Shown: positions 1 to 7,007, numbered from the stretch's first letter. The stretch is DNA of 31,912 bases from a virus (IMGVR_UViG_3300048922_000352:1-31912), one strand, 5' to 3'. Translations and numbers: made by a program. Notes: generated by a model not told the origin, from the sequence alone.

Positions 1-351
1 AAGGGCCCCAATGTTGCAGTGGCGCGCGATCTTGGGGCACCGACCGGTGTAGCGGACCCGGTCACCAGGCTCGAATTCGCCGTTCTTCAGAACGCGGTCG
101 CGCCGTGGCACGAGCGGCTCATCAAACGCGAGATCGGTCGCGCTGACGATCGGGCCCGGCAGCGGCAGATATTCGGCTGCAGGCGGGACCGCGTACGACA
201 CGCCGACCGGCTGCAGCACGAAGAACTCTTTGCCGGCATCCTTCTCGGCCAAGCGCATCGCCTCGGCGACGGCGAGATCCTCAGTGTCATGCCGGTGGCG
301 CGGCGGCGTCATGCCTGCCGGAGACCAGACCAGCCAAAACGGCTTTCCCAT
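1..351 (-). CDS. Unknown phage protein, 3' end outside window
   Basis: The reading frame begins at an ATG whose AGGAG ribosome site overlaps the stop codon of the upstream gene, and it stays open for 117 codons to the window edge, so the C-terminus is missing. The visible part begins MGKPFWLVWSPAG and continues with a charged helical stretch rich in Ala and Glu (about residues 24-42), then a Pro-rich segment and a short basic region containing two cysteines. I recognise no domain. It is the most distal visible gene of the leftward recombination operon and is translationally coupled to the small membrane protein before it. The opposite strand is also open here but has no ribosome site and breaks the operon pattern. 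Confidence 0.7.
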   Translation of the reverse strand, partial: MGKPFWLVWSPAGMTPPRHRHDTEDLAVAEAMRLAEKDAGKEFFVLQPVGVSYAVPPAAEYLPLPGPIVSATDLAFDEPLVPRRDRVLKNGEFEPGDRVRYTGRCPKIARHCNIGAL

Positions 352-353
352 TG

Positions 354-563
354 CTATCTCCTGAGGATGGGGCATTCGCCGGCAGGCAGGTCGCCTTTGC
401 CGAGCTGATAGGCGGCGAGCGCGCCGACGAGCGGCCATGCCATGCTCGCTGCGACATAGGTCAGCGGCATCTGCGGTTGGCAGCGCTTCGCGTCGAGCGC
501 GATCAGGAGGAGCGAGGCCGTCAGCCCCGCCCATGCGTAGAGGGCGATTCCGAGCGTGCGCAC
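354..563 (-). CDS. Small membrane protein, two predicted transmembrane segments
   Basis: A 69-residue protein with two hydrophobic segments, about residues 3-21 (GIALYAWAGLTASLLLIAL) and 33-51 (LTYVAASMAWPLVGALAAY), joined by a short polar loop with one Cys. It is probably an inner-membrane protein with a two-helix hairpin. It follows the RecT-like gene by one base and its stop codon lies in the ribosome site of the next gene, so it belongs to the leftward operon. No family is recognised. Small two-helix proteins in phage early operons are often exclusion or host-modulating factors, but nothing here proves that. It is not a holin by position, because no lysis genes are nearby. Confidence 0.6.
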   Translation of the reverse strand: MRTLGIALYAWAGLTASLLLIALDAKRCQPQMPLTYVAASMAWPLVGALAAYQLGKGDLPAGECPILRR

Positions 564-564
564 G

Positions 565-1842
565 TCAGCCGCCTCCGCCTTTCAGCTCGTTGGCGCGGGC
601 CAGCACCTCGGCCTTGAGCGCGTCGCGCAGTTCGGGCTCGATCATCTTGTTGCGACGGTTTTTCTCGGTCGCGGAGTTCCAGCGTGCGACGAGCGCCTCT
701 CCACTGGCAGCGGTCCTGATGCGCCACCGCCATTCGGTGGCGTAGCTGGACGGGTCGGTGCCGTCCGGCGGCGCAGGATCGCCATCCGCCGCCGCGCCAG
801 CCGCTTGCTCGCTGCCGTTGTCGCCTGCCGTCTCCGGCTCGACCTGGCCCGCCGACTGCGTCTCCTCGACCTTCGCATGCTCTCTCTGGTCGGAGATCGT
901 CTCGGTGAAGTCGGTGGCCGGCTTGCCGTCGGAGACCTTCTCCTTCAGCACCTGGCCATCGGTGGTGACGACGCGATCGGCGCTTGCCACGGCGGCGCTC
1001 GCGCCACGCGCCTCGTTGGCCTCGGTGCGTTCGACCACGACCGTCGTCGCGGCTTCCTTCACCTCGCCGGTCTCTTGATCGTGGTCGATCTCGCGCTCGA
1101 CATGGGCGCGGGAGAAACCCTCGCCACCGGCTGCCGGGAGCGTCAGGCGTTCCGCCAGTGTCGGCAGAGGCGCTGCGCGTCGAGCGCGGACGTCCTCGAC
1201 CAGGTCCGACATCTCGTCATCGGTGTAAACGCCGAGCATGATCGCCGGCTGGTGCGCTCGCGCCCACTCGCGGGCACCGCGGTAGCGGAGTTGGCGCTTG
1301 AAAGTGCCGGGGCGCCACGGCGAGTTGCTGCCGGCAGTTTTCCAGATGCCGACACTGCCGTGGACTTCCAGGATTCCGATGCCGGGGAGCGCGCCACTGA
1401 CACACACGGCCATCGCATCGCCCTTGCCCTCCTGGCCGACGACACACTTTTCCATCTCCGGGTCCCAGGTCCCGAAGTCGTATTTGAGCTGCACGCCGAG
1501 CTTGGAATCGAGAGCGGCCGCGATCAGCTTGCCTTCGAACATCAGCCGCCCGCGCACCACGCTCGTGCACTGGGCGACAAGAAACGGGTCGTAGCCGAGC
1601 CGGTCAGAATAACTGACGATCAGGAAGCAATTCGCGACGACAGCCTCAAAGGGCAGGTCGATCTTCTTCCGGCGATCATCCTCATCGACGATCCGATAAA
1701 GCGATTCCGGGATCAGGCTGCAGTTCGCCATGACACGAGCAATCCGCATCATGTGCTCGAAGCGGGCGGTGTCGTAGAGCGGCACCGGATCCTGCACGAC
1801 GGTGGTCTCGCGGCGGACCTTCTGTTCAACGATCTGGTTCAC
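565..1842 (-). CDS. RecT-like single-strand annealing protein
   Basis: Probable RecT-family recombinase (425 residues), which would anneal complementary single strands produced by the exonuclease encoded just upstream. The conserved-looking core is residues 25-230, with PFEAVVANCFLIVSYSDRLG (64-83) and a GRLMFEGKLIAAAL segment (98-111) resembling the RecT pattern of helix, Gly-Leu-Asp-Pro-like turn, then strand and helix. From about residue 235 the protein becomes low-complexity, acidic and Glu/Ala/Thr-rich. It ends in a small basic domain (about 370-425, WRWRIR onward) that could bind DNA. The start is a GTG overlapping the upstream stop as GTGA. The assignment rests mainly on the pairing with a RecE-like nuclease; an Erf-like or other annealing protein is possible. 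Confidence 0.6.
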   Translation of the reverse strand: MNQIVEQKVRRETTVVQDPVPLYDTARFEHMMRIARVMANCSLIPESLYRIVDEDDRRKKIDLPFEAVVANCFLIVSYSDRLGYDPFLVAQCTSVVRGRLMFEGKLIAAALDSKLGVQLKYDFGTWDPEMEKCVVGQEGKGDAMAVCVSGALPGIGILEVHGSVGIWKTAGSNSPWRPGTFKRQLRYRGAREWARAHQPAIMLGVYTDDEMSDLVEDVRARRAAPLPTLAERLTLPAAGGEGFSRAHVEREIDHDQETGEVKEAATTVVVERTEANEARGASAAVASADRVVTTDGQVLKEKVSDGKPATDFTETISDQREHAKVEETQSAGQVEPETAGDNGSEQAAGAAADGDPAPPDGTDPSSYATEWRWRIRTAASGEALVARWNSATEKNRRNKMIEPELRDALKAEVLARANELKGGGG

Positions 1843-2753
1843 GCCGCGTCCTCCCGCGGGAGGAGGCCAGCATCGGCATCCTCGTCGAGGCGCTTCCGCA
1901 GCCAGTCGGGCAGGTAGACCGTCCGCTCACCTTCATAGCCCGGCCAGGTGCCGGTCTCGACGCAGCGGGCGAAGACGTCGATCGCTCGGCGCAACTGCCG
2001 GCGCGCATAGCCGATCCAATCGGAATCGACCTCGACGACATTGACGGCGAAGGGAGCGGTCTTCTCGACAAACACCAGCACGAACGACGTCATCTGCATG
2101 TCGAGCACTGCGGCAAGCCCCTTGCCGACAAGGGCGCCCTGCATCGCGTAGCTATGCTCGAGGATGGCGCGCCGAATGGCATCGGGTGAGGCATCCGTCG
2201 TGGTCTTGAGATCGACGACGACACCGTCGGCGACCGGGATCACATCGGGCCGGGACTTCAACCAGACGCCGGTTCGATCCTTGAAGATGAGGGAGCGCTC
2301 GACTTCGCCCTGCAGGAGGCCCGCGCTGATCAGCGGGTGGCGCGCCAGGCTCTCCGACATGTTGCGGATCGCATCGACCTGGTCGGGCGTCAGGACCGTC
2401 TTGCCGGCGATCTGCTGCTCGGATCGCCAGGCCTTGGCGGCGTTCGTGCGCCAGTCCGGAAATTCGGCCGGCCGGATTGCGTATTCAGTGCGGAAGCCAC
2501 TCTCGCCGAGCAGCAACGTGTGCGCCGCGCGGCCTATATTGAAATGATCGCTGCCGGAGGGGTCCTCCCGCTTTGGATTGAGATAGGACGTGGCGAAGTA
2601 ATGGGCCGGCGATTTCGTTTCGATCGTGCGGAGGCCGCTCGACGAGACGCCCGGACCGGCCGTGCAGTCGCCGTGATAGCGATCACTCGACATCAGATAG
2701 ACGCCGTCGGCGGTCACCTTCTCGCCGGGGGCGAGTTTCTTCGCGGGGATCAT
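1839..2753 (-). CDS. RecE-like PD-(D/E)XK exonuclease
   Basis: A 304-residue protein matching the YqaJ/RecE-like viral exonuclease pattern, which resects one strand of double-stranded DNA to feed the annealing protein. Visible motifs: GRAAHTLLLGE with His78; ERSLIF at 152-157; TGVWLKSRPDVIP with Asp170; VVVDLKTTTDAS with Asp181 and Lys183 forming the D-x-K core; and the downstream SYAMQGA motif with Gln205. I chose the ATG at 2753 because it has a GAGG site upstream; the frame extends further upstream only through a Pro/Arg-rich shadow of the neighbouring small gene. It overlaps the RecT-like start by four bases. Function is well supported by the motif order and the partner gene. Confidence 0.85.
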   Translation of the reverse strand: MIPAKKLAPGEKVTADGVYLMSSDRYHGDCTAGPGVSSSGLRTIETKSPAHYFATSYLNPKREDPSGSDHFNIGRAAHTLLLGESGFRTEYAIRPAEFPDWRTNAAKAWRSEQQIAGKTVLTPDQVDAIRNMSESLARHPLISAGLLQGEVERSLIFKDRTGVWLKSRPDVIPVADGVVVDLKTTTDASPDAIRRAILEHSYAMQGALVGKGLAAVLDMQMTSFVLVFVEKTAPFAVNVVEVDSDWIGYARRQLRRAIDVFARCVETGTWPGYEGERTVYLPDWLRKRLDEDADAGLLPREDAA

Positions 2754-2785
2754 GTGAGCCTCGTGTTCTGCGCGCAGCGGCGCGG

Positions 2786-2914
2786 TCAGGATTTGCGCTT
2801 CGTGGACTTCTTGCCGGCCGGCTTCGGCGCCGGCTGGTAGCGGCGGGCGATCTCGCCCATGCGGACCGGCTGCGCCGGGCTCGCCTTCGGCTTCGGGGGC
2901 TTCGGCTTCGCCAT
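2786..2914 (-). CDS. 42-residue Lys/Pro-rich basic peptide
   Basis: A short frame starting five bases after the ATPase stop, with a GGAG site 8-9 bases before the ATG, and ending 33 bases before the exonuclease start. The peptide begins MAKPKPPKPKASPAQPVRMG and ends in GKKSTKRKS, so both ends are basic and proline-rich around a short helix (GEIARRYQ). It resembles a nucleic-acid-binding tail more than a folded domain. Operon position between the ATPase and the exonuclease suggests an accessory to recombination, which is inference only. Confidence 0.55.
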   Translation of the reverse strand: MAKPKPPKPKASPAQPVRMGEIARRYQPAPKPAGKKSTKRKS

Positions 2915-2919
2915 GGCGA

Positions 2920-4203
2920 TCACTCCGCCGCGGCGCGTGCGGCGAGCACCGCACCGTCTTCGATCACGACGGCGCCCGGCCGGCCGCTCTGGACGGTTTC
3001 AATCCAGACCTGGCATTCCTCCGCCGCCGCGGTGGCGGCGAGTGCCGCCATGGACGCGCTGTCGAGCAGCGATCCGTCACGGACGCGGATGACCTTCAGT
3101 TTCGGGTTCATTGCCGCCGCGATCAGGATCGAGGCGCGGAGCTGCTCGGCATCGCTGGCCTGATCGAACGGCACGCCATTGAACAGCACGATGCCGTCGC
3201 CGAATGTGAGACCGTCGACTGGCATCTCGGCATCGGCGATCGCCTTCGCCTTGGCCGCGTCACGATCGCTCATCGCCTTGGTGAGGGCGTCGGCATCAGC
3301 CTTCAGCTTGGTGGCCTGGCGCACTAGGTCGGCGCGAGCTTCTGCGGCCTTCGCGATCGCATTTGCCTCGCGCGCATCCCTGATGCGATCGCGCAGCGCG
3401 AGGGTGTTGATTGGCTCCGGAATTATGCCGGTCGCCTTCAGCTCCTCAGTGATCCCTTCGGCCTCACCCTCGAGCGTTTCAGCTTGGGAGACGAGAGCCC
3501 GGGCCTGATCCCGTAAACGGGAGGCGGAGAGCCGCTTCTGAACCGCGGTCTCTTCCTTCGCGCGGCGATCGCCGAGCACGCGCTCGATGGCCGCGTTATG
3601 CTCGCCAGCCTCTTCCATCTCGCGGATGAGGTCCGCCTCGTCGACCGCTTCCGGAATCGTCGCCGACAGCCGTATGGCGTCGGCCTGCGTCCGGATCCGC
3701 TTCTCCTCGCGGTTGATCTCGGTGCGCTTCGCGTAATCGCTCTTGTTCTGCTGCTCGATCGCGCCGAAATCGACGCCGGGCACGAACTGCTTCAGTGTCT
3801 CGAATTGGGCCTCCGGCTTCATCCGCGTGAACACCAACGGGTCGAACGAAAGCGAGCCGACCAAGGTATCGAGCAGGGCCTGAGGGCTCTGCGCGCGGAC
3901 GCCGTCGGCGTTCTCCACCGTCAGTGTCGTCGTGAAGCCGCGAGGATCCCGGTCGCTGACTTTGAAGTGGCGCGTGACCTTCAACTCTCCGAGGTCGAGG
4001 AAGACGCGGGCCTCTTCCTCGCCGTCGCGGATCGGTCGGGTCTGGACGTTGCCGGTGCCCGCAAGGGCCCACCAGATTGCATCGAGGACGCTGGTTTTGC
4101 CCTGGCCATTCCGGCCGGTGATCTCGATGATCTCTCCGCTTGGCGAGATCGAGACCGCCGATATTCGCTTTATGTTCTCAGCCTCAAGCCTGATAATCTT
4201 CAT
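2920..4203 (-). CDS. SMC/RecF-like AAA ATPase
   Basis: A 427-residue ATPase of the SMC/RecF/SbcC N-terminal type. Walker A is GRNGQGKTS at residues 30-38, preceded by the typical N-terminal strand (KIIRLEAENIKRI). About residues 150-325 are highly charged Ala/Glu/Arg coiled coil, much shorter than in true SMC or SbcC proteins. The C-terminal lobe contains FDQASDAEQLRASILIAAA, which occupies the signature-motif position, followed by a weak Walker B region (LKVIRVRDGSLLD) without a clear DE pair. Such compact ATPases accompany phage RecE/RecT-type systems and probably hold or remodel DNA ends. It is encoded between a DEDDh exonuclease and a RecE-like exonuclease, which supports a repair or recombination role. 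Confidence 0.8.
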   Translation of the reverse strand: MKIIRLEAENIKRISAVSISPSGEIIEITGRNGQGKTSVLDAIWWALAGTGNVQTRPIRDGEEEARVFLDLGELKVTRHFKVSDRDPRGFTTTLTVENADGVRAQSPQALLDTLVGSLSFDPLVFTRMKPEAQFETLKQFVPGVDFGAIEQQNKSDYAKRTEINREEKRIRTQADAIRLSATIPEAVDEADLIREMEEAGEHNAAIERVLGDRRAKEETAVQKRLSASRLRDQARALVSQAETLEGEAEGITEELKATGIIPEPINTLALRDRIRDAREANAIAKAAEARADLVRQATKLKADADALTKAMSDRDAAKAKAIADAEMPVDGLTFGDGIVLFNGVPFDQASDAEQLRASILIAAAMNPKLKVIRVRDGSLLDSASMAALAATAAAEECQVWIETVQSGRPGAVVIEDGAVLAARAAAE

Positions 4204-4243
4204 GATGAGACGTCCAATGGTCAGTCGTTGACGTGAAGAGCGG

Positions 4244-4969
4244 TCAATTCAACTCGCCGCGAAGCTTCAATTGATGCTTCGCGTTGGCCCGCTTCTCGGG
4301 GTCCATGTCTTTCTGTTTGAGCATCCACTGGTAGTAGCTGCTCGGAACCTCGGACATCTTCCTGCCGTCGTGCTGGCCGAACTGCATCCGCACCCACAGC
4401 GCGTGGCCCTTCGACCATCGCGCCATATCCTCGATCGAGGCTCGGTTCTCCTCGATCATCCGCGCCAGCAGCACGGCGCAGACGTAGGCGTCGGGACCGG
4501 CGCGGTGCGGCGGCATCCCGCGCTCGAAGTCGACATCGAGATCGAGCCAGTACCGCAGGACCTGCAGGCTATGGGACGGCGCATCCTGATAGATCCGAAG
4601 CGCGATCTTGTAGGTATCCAGCCAGACGGTTTCCTCGTTGCCGAAGAACTTCTGCTCGAAGGTCGCGTGATGCGCGGCGAAGAAGTCCGGGCGCGGGTTC
4701 GCCAGGCGAAGGAAGCCATGCGACATCTGCTCGGCGCCCGCGAAGATATCCTCGTCGCTGATGTGATGGACGGCGCGGGCCTCTGCCGGCATCGCCCGAC
4801 CGGGGTTCACCAGGAAGGCGATGGTCTCGCCGATCGTGCACAGCGGCTCGTTGCGGCCTTCGGTGGCCGTGGCAACGTCGATGTCGACGAAGCCGATTTC
4901 GCACACGGCGTGCGGGTCATCCTCGGAAGGGATGCCGGTGGTCTCGAAATCGAGCGCGCGGATCCTCAC
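4244..4969 (-). CDS. DEDDh 3'-5' exonuclease (DnaQ/ExoX-like)
   Basis: A 241-residue DnaQ-fold exonuclease. ExoI motif is DFETTG with Asp7 and Glu9; ExoII region is AAHHATFEQKFF (98-109); ExoIII is HRAGPDAYV with His155 and Asp160, the DEDDh arrangement. In ExoII the usual Asp after Phe is Glu105, a conservative change that could alter metal binding. After residue 185 there is a second module (WSKGHALWVRMQFGQHDGRK followed by a P-x-x-Y-x-x-W segment) like the C-terminal piece of ExoX-type and DUF3820-type proteins. It would trim 3' single strands during phage recombination or proofreading. The start overlaps the previous stop as ATGA. Confidence 0.85.
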   Translation of the reverse strand: MRIRALDFETTGIPSEDDPHAVCEIGFVDIDVATATEGRNEPLCTIGETIAFLVNPGRAMPAEARAVHHISDEDIFAGAEQMSHGFLRLANPRPDFFAAHHATFEQKFFGNEETVWLDTYKIALRIYQDAPSHSLQVLRYWLDLDVDFERGMPPHRAGPDAYVCAVLLARMIEENRASIEDMARWSKGHALWVRMQFGQHDGRKMSEVPSSYYQWMLKQKDMDPEKRANAKHQLKLRGELN

Positions 4970-5229
4970 GGGTTCGCTCCCGTCGTGTGAACGATCTCAT
5001 GCACCATGCCGCGCGGCAGGATGTAGCTGGCCACGGCATCGGCGATGTAGCGCCCGGTCGGCAGTTTCTGCGGGGTCCGGACGACGGCGCAGCCGCCATC
5101 GCCATCGACGCGGTCGAGGAGCGACCGCCGGCCAGCCTCGCACCCATCAAGCGTGTCGGAATGGATCGTGAAGTGAACGACGCCGTGGCGATCGGCGACT
5201 TCGCGGATGATGAAGGGTGGGTGCTCCAT
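4966..5229 (-). CDS. Unknown small protein (87 aa)
   Basis: An 87-residue protein, coupled at both ends: its ATG shares a base with the preceding stop and its stop overlaps the exonuclease start. It has an N-terminal beta-strand-rich stretch (PPFIIREVADRHGVVHFTI) and a middle rich in Asp and Gly with two cysteines. No domain is recognised. Conserved spacing in an operon with nucleases makes it a real gene; its role is unknown. Confidence 0.65.
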   Translation of the reverse strand: MEHPPFIIREVADRHGVVHFTIHSDTLDGCEAGRRSLLDRVDGDGGCAVVRTPQKLPTGRYIADAVASYILPRGMVHEIVHTTGANP

Positions 5230-5522
5230 CAGAGTGCTCCCGCTTCGGTCTCGAATGCCCGGCGGGCGAACGGGACGAGGCCAGCGACGGCCGCCTCGGC
5301 GGCGCGGTAGTCGAGCTCGATCGGAGCAAGGCGCTCCGCGGCGTCGCGGATCGTATCGGCGAGATCGAGGACCGCTTGGCGGTCCCGCATCGTCACCGAA
5401 AAGCCAATTGCAGACTTATCGACCGGGCGAAACGTGAGGTTCAGGCGGGCTCGCTCGCCATGGGCCGGGCGAACCTCGGCCTCAACGGTCGATGCGTTGT
5501 CGATGAAGAAATTCGCGCCCAT
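5229..5522 (-). CDS. Unknown early protein (97 aa)
   Basis: Starts at the ATG of MGANFFIDNAST, which overlaps the upstream stop (ATGA) and therefore is preferred over an in-frame start 33 bases further upstream. The protein has two beta-rich stretches (TVEAEVRPAHGERARLNLTF and KSAIGFSVTM) and an amphipathic, Ala/Glu-rich helical C-terminal half. This looks like a small alpha/beta early protein. I do not recognise a family. Confidence 0.65.
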   Translation of the reverse strand: MGANFFIDNASTVEAEVRPAHGERARLNLTFRPVDKSAIGFSVTMRDRQAVLDLADTIRDAAERLAPIELDYRAAEAAVAGLVPFARRAFETEAGAL

Positions 5523-5749
5523 CAGTGCGCCTCCCCGACAGGAAAAGCGGACCACATATCGAGCATGACGGTGATGAGCGGCGCGGCGCCGCCGCCGACA
5601 ACGAGCATGCCGGAGGTGCGCAGTTCGGCAGCCGCTTCATCCATGTCGTTCGCATCAGGGAAAGCTTCCCTGAGGGTGCACGACGAGATGAGCGCGCCAG
5701 CTTCGTCGTAGATCAGGACCGGTGTTTCGATGGGAGGGGTAGGGATCAT
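5522..5749 (-). CDS. Unknown first gene of the leftward operon (75 aa)
   Basis: The first gene downstream of the leftward promoter, so the earliest leftward product. The 75-residue acidic protein starts MIPTPPIETPVLIYDEAG, has a charged helix around residues 27-43 and a hydrophobic Gly-rich C-terminal part (MLVVGGGAAPLITVML). The ATG is preceded by GGAGATAAGCG, a good ribosome site. Its position matches that of lambda N or other early modulators, but there is no arginine-rich motif to suggest antitermination, and no function can be assigned. Confidence 0.65.
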   Translation of the reverse strand: MIPTPPIETPVLIYDEAGALISSCTLREAFPDANDMDEAAAELRTSGMLVVGGGAAPLITVMLDMWSAFPVGEAH

Positions 5750-5779
5750 CGCTTATCTCCGACGGGGTTCGATCCCGTG

Positions 5780-5793
5780 TCGCAGATTTACGA
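5780..5793 (+). promoter_or_regulatory. Repressor operator-like site OL1
   Basis: TCGCAGATTTACGA, an imperfect palindrome (TCG outer arms, YA/TR inner). It overlaps the -10 element of the leftward promoter. An identical 14-mer lies 47 bases away and two variants flank the rightward promoter. Confidence 0.6.
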
Positions 5794-5817
5794 TAATCGC
5801 ATTTCGGCAGTCGTCAA
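5790..5817 (-). promoter_or_regulatory. Leftward early promoter (PL)
   Basis: On the minus strand, TTGACG (5817-5812), a 16-base spacer and TATCGT (5795-5790) form a good sigma-70-type promoter about 41 bases before the first gene of the recombination operon. One operator covers the -10 and an identical one lies just upstream of the -35, a layout expected for repression in the lysogen. Confidence 0.55.
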
Positions 5818-5826
5818 CAGCGTTAA

Positions 5827-5840
5827 TCGCAGATTTACGA
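5827..5840 (+). promoter_or_regulatory. Repressor operator-like site OL2
   Basis: TCGCAGATTTACGA, identical to the site at 5780-5793. It sits nine bases upstream of the PL -35 element. It also overlaps a CtrA-box-like TTAA-N7-TTTA (5823-5837). Confidence 0.6.
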
Positions 5841-5896
5841 CTATTGCGACGCCTCGCGCGCGTAGTTTGTTATATCCAGGTCGTCAGATTTTTTTT

Positions 5897-5936
5897 GATA
5901 GGTAATGGAGGGGGCGCTTCAGCGCCCCTCCCTATC
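5897..5936 (-). terminator. Two-part hairpin after the repressor gene
   Basis: GATAGG/CCTATC outer arms enclose GGAGGGGGCGC, a TTCA loop and GCGCCCCTCC, with one bulged G and a four-base internal bulge. It lies between the repressor stop and the leftward promoter, where a transcript end is expected. On the minus strand it is followed by an A run rather than a U tract, so it is not a canonical intrinsic terminator. It could be an attenuator or RNA 3'-end stabiliser instead. Confidence 0.4.
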
Positions 5937-6007
5937 TGTCCTAATAATATAACTACAGTCCTATATCGTTAGGACCGGCGCCCGTTGAAATTCAACGGTT
6001 TTCAGCC

Positions 6008-6065
6008 GGGACAATCGGGGACATGTCCCCGCGATGTCCCGGTGTCCCGACGCCTCGATGTCCCC
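6008..6065. repeat. GGGGACA heptamer cluster A
   Basis: Six copies of GGGGACA or GGGACA in either orientation, at 6008, 6017, 6024 (reverse), 6035 (reverse), 6043 (reverse) and 6059 (reverse). The second and third together form the perfect 14-bp palindrome GGGGACATGTCCCC. A second cluster of the same heptamer lies at 18846-18966. Iteron-like binding sites for a phage regulator or replication protein are a reasonable reading. Confidence 0.6.
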
Positions 6066-6069
6066 GGAA

Positions 6070-6900
6070 TCAGACCCTGGAGATTTTCAGGACGACGCGC
6101 CCGATGATCTCGGCACTGCCGTCGAGCACCAGCTCGAAAGGCTGGTAGCGAGGGTTGAGGCTGGTGCAAATGATTCGCGGAGGATCGCTCCCGCGCACCA
6201 ACTCGACCTGTTTGATGATGGTCTCGTCTTCGTCACGCACCGCGAAGATGCCACCTTGGCGGAGCTGCTGATCGCCCCGATTGATCAGCACCCGGTCGCC
6301 ATCTCGAAAGCCGCCGCCGCGTTCGTCGGTCATGCTGTCCCCGAACACGGGGGCGATATCGACGGAGGATAAGCTGACGTGCAACTCCTCACGCAGGAAC
6401 GATGTCGGCATCCGCCATTCCGCGCGAACGGTGTCGCCGGTGTAGCTTCTCGACCCTTCGTTGACCTGGGCCGGAAGGGGATAGCCGCCGCCTCCTGCAC
6501 CCAAGCGGGTATCGATTTCGGGGATCGTTCCTGGCTCAAGATTGCGCGATGCGATTCGCCGCCCGTCGACCATCGCCACAGCTTGCTCGGCAGCGAACTC
6601 TGGTTCGTAGCCGCGAGCTTTCAACAGGTCAGAGGCCAGGCCGACCGTGGTCTGAAACGGCTCGATCTCGCTCGCGTCCTCAGGAAGTTCCTTCGCTCCA
6701 AACAAGTAGCCGACATCGCAATTGAGCATACGAGAGGCCCGCAAGACAGCATCGGGCTTGATGCTCATCTTACGGCCGGTCAGAAAATCGTTGAAATACG
6801 TCCGGTAAAACTTCAGCTTGGTCGATAGCTCGTAGGACGTCATGCCGCGCAGCTCAAGAAGCTGATCAAGGTTCTTCTTTGCGATTTCTGTGCGATCCAT
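6070..6900 (-). CDS. LexA/CI-type lysogeny repressor (XRE HTH + S24 peptidase)
   Basis: A 276-residue phage repressor. An XRE-type helix-turn-helix occupies about residues 5-66 (AKKNLDQLLELRGMTSYELS onward). The C-terminal half is an S24 LexA-like autopeptidase with the catalytic Ser in GDSM (Ser189) and Lys in IIKQVE (Lys230). An Ala-Gly pair in LGAGGGG (135-136) is at the expected cleavage position, so inactivation by RecA-stimulated self-cleavage is likely. The ATG at 6900 is chosen because GGAGG precedes it by five bases; an in-frame ATG 42 bases upstream lacks a site. The gene is divergent from the early operon, with operator-like repeats in both flanks, and is expected to hold both early promoters off. 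Confidence 0.9.
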   Translation of the reverse strand: MDRTEIAKKNLDQLLELRGMTSYELSTKLKFYRTYFNDFLTGRKMSIKPDAVLRASRMLNCDVGYLFGAKELPEDASEIEPFQTTVGLASDLLKARGYEPEFAAEQAVAMVDGRRIASRNLEPGTIPEIDTRLGAGGGGYPLPAQVNEGSRSYTGDTVRAEWRMPTSFLREELHVSLSSVDIAPVFGDSMTDERGGGFRDGDRVLINRGDQQLRQGGIFAVRDEDETIIKQVELVRGSDPPRIICTSLNPRYQPFELVLDGSAEIIGRVVLKISRV

Positions 6901-6948
6901 AACGTCCTCCGCGTCGTAAAAATCGCACGAGAGGTATCGCAAGGCCAG

Positions 6949-6962
6949 TCGTAAGTTTGCGA
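6949..6962 (-). promoter_or_regulatory. Repressor operator-like site OR1
   Basis: TCGTAAGTTTGCGA on the plus strand; its reverse complement TCGCAAACTTACGA matches the OL sequence at 12 of 14 positions. It abuts the -35 of the rightward promoter and lies in the repressor gene leader. A partial extra copy (TCGTAAAAATCGCA, 6914-6927) is nearer the repressor start. Confidence 0.55.
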
Positions 6963-6991
6963 TTGACGTTTGTCGTTAATGAGCCCTAAAT
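6963..6991 (+). promoter_or_regulatory. Rightward early promoter (PR), weak -10
   Basis: TTGACG (6963-6968), a 17-base spacer and CTAAAT (6986-6991). The -35 is good and the -10 poor, which would fit a promoter helped by an activator. A TTAA-N7-TAAA element (6976-6990), one base off the CtrA box, occupies the spacer and -10. Transcription would begin just before the ATG at 7010, giving a very short or absent leader. Confidence 0.4.
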
Positions 6992-6993
6992 CG

Positions 6994-7007
6994 TCGCAGA
7001 AAAACGA
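6994..7007 (+). promoter_or_regulatory. Repressor operator-like site OR2
   Basis: TCGCAGAAAAACGA, matching the OL sequence at 11 of 14 positions. It lies just downstream of the PR -10 and ends two bases before the first codon of the rightward operon, so bound repressor would block initiation. Confidence 0.5.

Larger units (their letters stand above)
5750..6069. other. Non-coding immunity-region spacer
   Basis: This 320-base stretch has no credible gene. From left to right it holds the leftward promoter with two operators (5780-5840), a GC-rich hairpin (5897-5936), an inverted repeat GTCCTA/TAGGAC (5958-5975), a perfect 8-bp-arm palindrome CCGTTGAA/TTCAACGG (5982-5998), and a cluster of six GGGACA heptamers or hexamers (6008-6065). 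It is more AT-rich than the flanking genes. The palindrome and heptamers end at the repressor stop codon. Confidence 0.7.

Noticed and set aside
556-1917. 453-codon plus-strand frame
   Set aside because: Shadow of the RecT-like gene, without ribosome site and against the direction of the operon.
2920-4203. Full-length SMC or SbcC
   Set aside because: At 427 residues with a short coiled coil and weak Walker B it is much too small; called only SMC/RecF-like.
5760-5787. tRNA-like T-arm: ACGGG, GTTCGAT loop, CCCGT
   Set aside because: The five-base stem and loop are perfect for a T-arm, but no matching acceptor, D-arm or anticodon arm is found upstream. The upstream bases belong to the first leftward gene. 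It could be a remnant of a tRNA-derived attachment site, but no integrase is near, so it is treated as chance or relic.
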